Positions 58,175 to 64,000 of a DNA stretch of 64,000 bases are shown piece after piece (within the stretch, counting starts at the first letter, position 1; the number at the start of each line of letters is the position of its first letter). The position numbers and the translations under genes were made by a program. The notes under the pieces were generated by a model, which saw nothing but the letters and a program-made list of their open reading frames with translations, did no database searches and was not told the origin of the DNA. Source of the DNA: Dacryopinax spathularia (lineage: Eukaryota > Basidiomycota > Dacrymycetes > Dacrymycetales > Dacrymycetaceae); NCBI GenBank assembly GCA_037974965.1, contig JBBPFI010000008.1, forward strand, positions 682,001 to 746,000. The letters run 5' to 3'.

Positions 58175-60132
58175 TCAGCAAGCCGCGTCTTTCTCTTCGG
58201 GACATTCCGGTATGGAACGGTACCAAGCCTGAGCCTTGGGATGTACTTTTACTCTCCCCGCGTCGAAGTTGAGTACCTGGAGATGCTGCCGATCACGGAC
58301 CCGAGACATTGCGACGTAAACTTGTCCTGCGGGAAGAGATCAGAGGTTACATGAAAATCTCTCGAATCACCCGATGGCGCACCGCATTCCCATGCGCCTT
58401 TCAAGTCCACTACTGCCCGATCCATTGTCAGTCCCTGAGCCTTATGGGTTGACATGGCATATCCGAGAGTGAGCGGCACCTGCTACGTGTGAGATCATCA
58501 AAGTTTCTGGGAGTCCGCACACGCTGACCTGAGTACGTATAGCGAGCTGCACCCTGCCATCGTCTAGACGCCAGGTGCGAGGGGGGACGATGATTGTCCG
58601 CTTCCCCCCGAGTGGCAAATGAAACTCCACTCTTGGGTATTGAATCGTGGCACGAGGTCGAACGAGCGTCGACGAAGCGATCGTCAAGCCTGCTTCGTTC
58701 CCGAATCCGACCACACGACCTATCGATCCATTTCCGAGACCGTATTCCTCCGTGCAGTTATGCAAAAGCATCACAACGGCGCCTTTTTTTAGTTCCAGGC
58801 GTGGGGGCACTACGAGACCGTCCAGAAGTTCGTGTGCCGCTTTCGGTCGAGAGAAGACAACGTCTTCCGCGATGTAAACGCGAACCGTGCTAGGCAACGT
58901 AGCTAAAGCCGCGTCGTTCGCCTTCTTGACATGATGACGGAGGTTGAAACTGCGGTGATAAGTTCCCATGCGGCCCGAGCTCCAAGACGGCACTCACAGT
59001 TGAGGCGGTGGTAATCCGTCAGGATAATGTACTTCACGGCGCAGCGCTCGGACGAGTCGAGTCGAGTGTTCGGTGACAGTACCTTGACGAATTTCCTCAA
59101 GGAGGGCGATAAATTCTAGAATAAGGTCATTCGCATTCTACGGCATTGGGTCGATCACCATGGCTTACCAGCCTCTTGTTGTCGATAAACAGTGGTCAAA
59201 CGATAAGAATGTTGGGGAAACAACCTGCGCCACACCATGGATTGAAAGGCCAGGCGAACGTCTCTGTGACCCCTGGAAACGGGTGGCAGCTGGAAGAAAT
59301 CGGCAGTGCAAACCACCTAAATTGGCATCAGGATTGGTTCATCGGTTGCCCGCGAAGTCGGTTGCCTGTAGGCCACCAAAGGGCAAAGTGCATTGTCGGA
59401 TTTGTTGAAGTGCGCTGTCCACTCGATCCAGTAGGCCAGCAGACAAGTAGCTCCCTTGTGGACTCGTCAAGCCTCCGGGAAAGCACACATATGCCTGTGC
59501 TCACCTTCATCTACAATCAATGCTTTCGTACTGCGCAATCGCTGGAGCCGCCACGGTTGGCGTACCATCTTTTCGGCGAGTTCGGCGGGTGAGCCATGGC
59601 CGAGTCCGATGCCGAGAAAAGAGTGGAAGGTGGTGCCCCCAATCTGGCAAGCGGCCGACCCAGTGGTCGCAGTGATTGCCACTTCCTCATAGCCATGGAT
59701 GGACCGCAGCTCATCTATCATCTTTCGCAGCGCGAACGATTTGCCAGACCCTGTGTAGAGCGTAAGCCGAGGTGACCTTTTATATGCGCTGCATATCAGA
59801 GGCGCACCTGCTGGACCCGTGAAGAAAACATTGCAGCCTCGTCTAACGAGTTGCAGTAGATATCGCTGCTGAGGCCCCAGTACCGGCTCGCCAGAGAACT
59901 CGGCAGGCCCAGATGCGTCATGACCTCCTACAAGCCCGGGTGCGCCTTCCGAAGCAGTATCATCTAGGCGGGTCCTGGGTAGGGCGGCAGCATGAGCTGG
60001 TACGGAAGGTGTCTTGTCCAACGGCCATTGTGTGTGGACCGCGCGGTGAGAGATTGCCTCTCGTAGCATAGATCGTCGGCGAGTTGCGCTGCTTAGAGGA
60101 AACGCGCTAGGGCTTGATTGTGTACGTTGCAT
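58175..60132 (-). CDS. PIF1: PIF1-family DNA helicase
   Basis: A 5'-3' superfamily 1 helicase. The first exon begins MQRTQSSPSAFPLSSATRRR, basic and without acids, so a mitochondrial presequence is possible. Walker A FFTGPAGSGKS is split by a 60-nt-class intron (near 59,758-59,818). Motif Ia ITATTGSAACQIGGTTFHSF follows, then ALIVDE, a central exon with VVFSRPKAAHELLDGLVVPP and LKKGAVVMLLHN, and the C-terminal PLTLGYAMSTHKAQGLTMDR and YVAMSRVRDRQHLQVLNF. It ends CPEEKDAAC. The order of motifs is that of genuine PIF1 rather than of the Helitron helicase at 1-600, and no Rep domain is attached. Middle exons (59.0-59.5 kb) were only partly traced. Confidence 0.8.
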
Positions 60133-60279
60133 GAGAGTGGCTGTTCAGGAAGAGAAGCGAAACCCGGACGCGTCACGATCTTGACGCGTCGTGCCTGACA
60201 CCCCAACCTTCTTTGCTTCCGACGATCGCTATCTCTCGGCCGCCGCTGACAGAAAGAAGTTATTAGTAAGATTGCCCCC
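60133..60279. promoter_or_regulatory. Shared divergent promoter, PIF1 and RAD9
   Basis: Only 147 bp separate the start codons of the leftward PIF1 gene and the rightward RAD9 gene. The interval must hold both 5' UTRs and promoters. No TATA-like sequence stands out. Confidence 0.4.
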
Positions 60280-62047
60280 ATGCCAAGAATGAACCAACTA
60301 CTCTCAGCGGTCCTCACCCCCTCCAGTGCGAAAAGTAAGATTGGCTGCCGCTTGGTGCGATACAAATGCTCACTGGAGAATGTTATACAAGCTCTTGCCA
60401 AATGCTTGAAGGCATTAGGCAGCACCGGGGATAAGCTGATTCTTACAGCCACCACTGATGCAGTAAGCGACCCATAGTTAAAGACGCATATGATCTCTGA
60501 AACTGCCGTAGATACGCGTACGCGCTGTCAATCTCGGCCAAACCGCCCAGGCATGGGCGGTTTTCAATAGGGCCTTCTTCGAGCAGTACGAGTGGCACGG
60601 AGGCGCCGGCGACAATGGCTCGGAGGTTGTGCTCAAGGAGGAAGACGAAGAAGAGTTCAGTGTGGACGGCCGTGCTTGGTTGGCAAAAATGGCTTTGGGC
60701 GAGATGCCATTCGCGATCGATCTCGTCAGGCTTCGCGTGTGCCTACCGCCTCTGAACGAAGCAAGGGGAGAGATAGGGTATTGGCTGGATATATGCTTCG
60801 AGAACGCCCGAGGTAGGTTCGATGTGGACTTCTCCCTTACAAGAGAACTCTCACGCATATATGCCCCTCTAGCCGGCGCCCTCATTCAGCGCTTGCCGAT
60901 TGAGGATGCACTCGCTGCAAAACTCTTTACTCACCCCGACGCGAATAGTGGGACGTTGCCAGTCATGATCAAACTCGGACCTAGTGCAGTGAAAGCGGTG
61001 CTGCAAGCCTCTACGAGAGCGGGCTGCGAACCCAATGCCAAGCTTGAATTTAGCACCACGGAGGAAGGGCTTTCCCTTGAATGCAGCGGGAGTACGCCGT
61101 CAAACCCACTTATCTATATGATCACCGGGCTGATTGTCGAATGCAGGCACACAAAAGATCACTACCACTGTGGAGCTGCAAGCTCAGGATTGTTTGATGT
61201 TTCGCTCGCCTACGCCCAGTTCGCGTTGTCAGGTCCCCTTGCGTGAAGTGCAGGTGTGAATAATCCATTATTCACGGTCTGTTTATGATTGATCTTCCTG
61301 ACTTAGGCGATCTGGTCTCTTGCGAGCAGCACGAACCGCGATATGATATGGGAGTTTGGTGAACCAGATGAAGTTCCCTCCGTCCTAACGGTGAGCGACG
61401 ATATGCCCGCTGAGACTTGTCGGCAATCATGGTACCTGGAGTGCTTGCTGGGCATGACGAAATTGGATGAGGACCAGGACATGAAGCCCGCATTGCCTGA
61501 GTCGGAACGCCAAGGCGAGGGCAAACGGCGTCGCGTAGAGCCTGGGCGTAAGGAGAATTTGGTACCTGTGGGCGTCTCAGTCTCTCGTATGCAATCGGTC
61601 GGTGACCAGGGGTGCATGCAGAGCCAGGCGTGTCGCAGCAGGAAACTTTCCGCCACTCCTGTCGCAGTATCTCAAAGACGAGCGCCAACCTACGAAACGC
61701 CCTTCCAGAGCCTCCCCAGTCAGCCTACAATACAGCCTCCGGAGACGCCAACGAGGCCAGCAAGACAGGCTCCATTCTCAAAGCCAGCGGTGCGGACCAG
61801 CGACCGGGCTACGGTTACGAGGCCGACGCAAGGCCGCTCTCAGGGAAGGCAGAGTGACCAGCCTCCATATTGGTCGGTGAACCACGGGATGTCCAATTAC
61901 CCGCATTTGGGATCGTCGCAGATGAGCGATCGTCAGATGGTACGTGCGCCTCCATATCCCCTGAGCGGAGACTCATTCGTCCGCATGGCGGCAGCTCCTC
62001 ACACCGGTGTTTGGGGGGCACACTCCCTCACTCGGAGTAATCGGTAG
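60280..62047 (+). CDS. RAD9: RAD9-like subunit of the 9-1-1 clamp
   Basis: Exon 1 (60280-60461) ends in VIQALAKCLKALGSTGDKLI LTATTDA. A 50-nt-class intron (60462-60510) leads to VRAVNLGQTAQAWAVFNRAF FEQYEW. This is the start of the Rad9 PCNA-like fold, where the Ser/Ala, Phe and AFF.QY pattern is diagnostic. A second domain follows (PSAVKAVLQASTRAGCEPNA, LEFSTTEEGLSLEC). After an intron near 61,243-61,308 comes a long disordered tail (Arg/Gln/Pro-rich) to 62047, as in other Rad9 proteins, whose tails are phosphorylated. The middle is more divergent than the ends of the domain. Rad9 forms the damage clamp with Rad1 and Hus1. Confidence 0.6.
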
Positions 62048-62599
62048 TGATGATGAATGGGAAGCCACGCCGGGGAAGGAAGTTCTTGTGAGTTCTAACA
62101 ATCCCAGTTGTCACGACTTGCTGAACTTCATCAGCACTTCGAGGCACTGTTCGACGATTAGGAACGAGTCGTCCTCGATCGCCATGGACCGCCTCCAGAA
62201 CGCGGTACGCAGTAAAGTGCCGCCGGGCGGAGACTTTATGGATGATGTCGAGCACTGCTGCGATCAGAAGTATGATTCTGTACAGTCAGCAAAAGGCACA
62301 GCTGGAGGGATTGAACATGTTGTATTGCTACGCTACTGTGATTGTCCCCATCCGAGCTACGGTTTGTACGGTAGTAAGATTGTAATGATATGAACGTTAG
62401 GACTCACTCCAGAAGGGGATGAAGGAGCCCAACAACACGATCGTCAAGAGACGACGACGCCCACAGGCGGTCATGCCCTTCGTCGTACATCTGCCCTAGA
62501 ATGTACACCTGCCCCCAACAGTGCATCCCTCCAGATATCCCTCCCAAGTCGTCCTCAATGAACAGCGTGGCCTTCGTTAACGAGCTCTCCCTGATGCGC
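62048..62599. other. Non-coding
   Basis: Between the RAD9 stop and the second minisatellite. Short ORFs on both strands without content; nothing recognisable. Confidence 0.4.
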
Positions 62600-63058
62600 T
62601 CTCCCTCAGCTGTCCTCCCTCAACACCGTGTCCCCCCTCCTTAAGGCGTCCTACCTCAACACCGTGCCCTCCCTTCAACGTGCCCTCCCTTAAGGCGTCC
62701 TCCCTCAAGACCGTGCCCTCCCTAAACCTGTCCTCCCTCAAGCCTCCCTTCACACACCGTGCCCTCCCTTCAACGTGCCCTCCCTTAAGCCGTCCTCCCT
62801 CAACACCGTGCCCTCCCTTAACCTGTCCTCCCTCAAGCGGTCCTCCCTCAACACCGTGCCCTCCCTTAAGGCGTCCTTCCTCAACACTGTGTCTACCCTT
62901 AGCATGACCTCCCTCAAGCCGTTCTCCCTTAACGTGCCCTCCCTTAACGTGCCCTCCCTTAACGTGCCCTCCCTTAACGTGCCCTCCCTTAACGTGCCCT
63001 CCCTCTGTGCGTGCCCTCTCTCGAGCCGTCTTCCGTCCACAGCGTGCCCTCGCTTAAA
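62600..63058 (+). repeat. CCTCCCTYAA minisatellite, array 2
   Basis: Same family and orientation as 46018-46810, with shared variants such as CCTCCCTTCACACACCGTG and CTCAAGCCTCCC. It includes six consecutive short CCTCCCTTAACGTGC units at 62,938-63,003. The shared variants imply a common origin or exchange between the arrays. Confidence 0.9.
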
Positions 63059-63465
63059 ACGTCCTCCATCCCGCAAGACCCCATCTTTAGGACGTCAGAC
63101 CTCACGACCTCCCATTACATTATCCCTGCCTTCACAAGGCTTCCCTCGAGGTACTGGATGACCGAGGCGTGCGATCTCATGATATACGGGTCGGCTTCTT
63201 TAGATTGGCCAATGTTTCATTACGAAGGGGATGGCACAGCTAGTGCAGAGACTGCAGATGCGGGCGCCGCAAGTCCACGGGGCAGGACATTAGCCGATCT
63301 GGTTGAAATTATCACAACGGAGAGCAAAAGGTACAGTAGAGGCGGGGCACGTGCGCCTGCTTTAGTGCGCGTCCCCTGCCGGCGCGCGCGTTTCCCATGC
63401 TCTCCCTCCTTCGCCATTGTCGTCTCGCCCCACGAACTCACTTGTTAAGGCATCACGAACTACAA
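63059..63465. other. Non-coding, upstream of RAD1
   Basis: Between the minisatellite and the RAD1 start. An ORF from 63,159 (MTEACDLMIYGSASLDWPMF) could be an upstream exon but has no support. Confidence 0.3.
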
Positions 63466-64000
63466 ATGGCAGCGAAGCAGGCAGAACCGGTAGGAGTGTC
63501 ATCTGCTACGTCCATCTTCGGGCTAACCATGATGCAGATGCTTGTACTAGAAATGGCGGATGTGCAGCCCTTCGCCGACATGCTCAATGCGCTGATCCCC
63601 TTCATCGGACGAAAAGCAAGTCCAGATCATGGATCCTAAATGAGGCCGAGCTCATTCATCACGGGCCGTAGTACGGCACCTTGACGATGTCAGACGCCGG
63701 GCTGATGATATCGGGAGACAATGGGAGCTCGGTCAGCGGTGAGTCTGTCGTACCGGGTGCAAGCAGAAAGGCGTCTCACCGTTGTGACAGCCCGTGCATA
63801 CATCCATTCGCACACGTTCTCCTCCTACCAGTTCAATAACGAGTATGACGAGGACACGGACCAGAGCCGGCCTCATGGTATCGACATCAAGATGGGCCTG
63901 CTGCTTGCCGCGGTAAGCGGCTCTCGCGGCGAAGGCTCCACCACTGGGTACGGAACTCGAGCGAGCTCGCAGAGTGTGCCGCTTCCGCATGAAGTGCACC
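63466..64000 (+). CDS. RAD1: RAD1-like subunit of the 9-1-1 clamp, 3' truncated by window
   Basis: Start at ATG 63466 (tentative). Exon 1 ends EMADVQPFADMLNALIPFIG followed by RK. An intron with the GC donor GCAAGTCC (63,616-63,671) leads to YGTLTMSDAGLMISGDNGSS V. A second intron (~63,739-63,789) leads to ARAYIHSHTFSSYQFNNEYD and IDIKMGLLLAA. This is the Rad1 beginning: a ligand-like DVRP helix, then SDAGL, then AYI...F...F, then the helix DIK..LLL. Rad1 pairs with Rad9 and Hus1 in the checkpoint clamp. The rest of the gene lies beyond the window. About 260 aa would be missing for a typical 280-400 aa protein. Confidence 0.7.

Larger units (their letters stand above)
32291..64000. mobile_element. 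E2: putative giant element, right end not seen
   Basis: The left end is proposed at 32,291 from three facts. Homology to copy A stops there. The sequence TATGA-N10-TGGACAAAA matches the E1 terminus (TATGA-N10-GGGACAAAA) with identical spacing. A CACCC-rich array and then a HECT gene follow, as in E1. The gene at 43.2-45.5 kb is homologous to an E1 gene. No matching right terminus was found up to 64,000, so either E2 exceeds 31.7 kb or its right end has decayed or lies unnoticed inside the window. The integrase, which is at the right end of E1, would then lie beyond the window. All genes listed from here on lie in this interval. Confidence 0.5.

Noticed and set aside
1-64000. tRNA, rRNA genes and CRISPR arrays
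   Set aside because: I saw no clover-leaf, rRNA-like or spacer-repeat pattern; all arrays found are tandem minisatellites or coding repeats.

Overview
The window looks like nuclear DNA of a basidiomycete fungus, most likely Agaricomycotina. Genes are broken by many 46-110 nt introns that often start GTGCG or GTACG. Gene families include an NB-ARC/TPR receptor, an RGS protein with membrane segments, fungal-type Helitrons and HECT-like transposon genes. There are no bacterial-style operons. All names come from reading the translated sequence; no database search was possible.

Layout. (1) 1-4.0 kb: a minus-strand Helitron, open at the left edge, whose single ORF is interrupted by one TGA. (2) 4,670-16,988: a 12.3 kb transposon, here called E1. 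It has 29 bp terminal inverted repeats (25 of 28 compared bases match), a near-perfect 5 bp target duplication (TCCAT/TCCGT), and inverted arrays of a TTCACC-type repeat just inside each end. It carries a HECT-like gene, several unknown genes and a DDE integrase broken by two nonsense changes. About 16 short copies of a 9-bp-periodic CCCGGGATT-like repeat are scattered through E1, including inside coding exons, and I saw none elsewhere. (3) 17.0-32.3 kb: ordinary chromosomal genes, namely an RGS membrane protein, a PhyH-type dioxygenase, the NEDD8-conjugating enzyme UBC12, 5-hydroxyisourate hydrolase, a 2-oxoglutarate/Fe(II) oxygenase, an NLR with nine near-identical 40-aa TPR units, and a decayed second copy of the oxygenase on the far side of the NLR.

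(4) From 32,291 to the right edge: a region I interpret as a second, much larger element, E2. At 32.29 kb the duplicated host sequence breaks off exactly where an E1-like terminus begins (TATGA-N10-TGGACAAAA), followed by a CACCC-rich array and then a HECT gene, the same order as the left end of E1. E2 also has a relative of an E1 gene (43.2-45.5 kb). No right terminus is visible. Inside E2 are recognisable homologues of single-stranded DNA binding protein RFA3/RPA3, checkpoint clamp loader RAD17, 9-1-1 clamp subunits RAD9 and RAD1 (partial, at the edge), a PIF1 helicase, an F-box protein, a small bZIP-like protein and several unknown multi-exon genes. Two CCTCCCTYAA minisatellites lie 16 kb apart in the same orientation.

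Interpretation. The most interesting feature is the concentration of DNA-damage checkpoint and fork-maintenance genes (RPA3, RAD17, RAD9, RAD1, PIF1) within 25 kb, next to transposon-type genes (HECT and a gene shared with E1). One reading is a giant integrase-class element that brings its own checkpoint-clamp module. The alternative is that some of these are the host's own copies and E2 ends inside the window. Finding the right terminus of E2 and a second set of RAD genes elsewhere in the genome would decide it.
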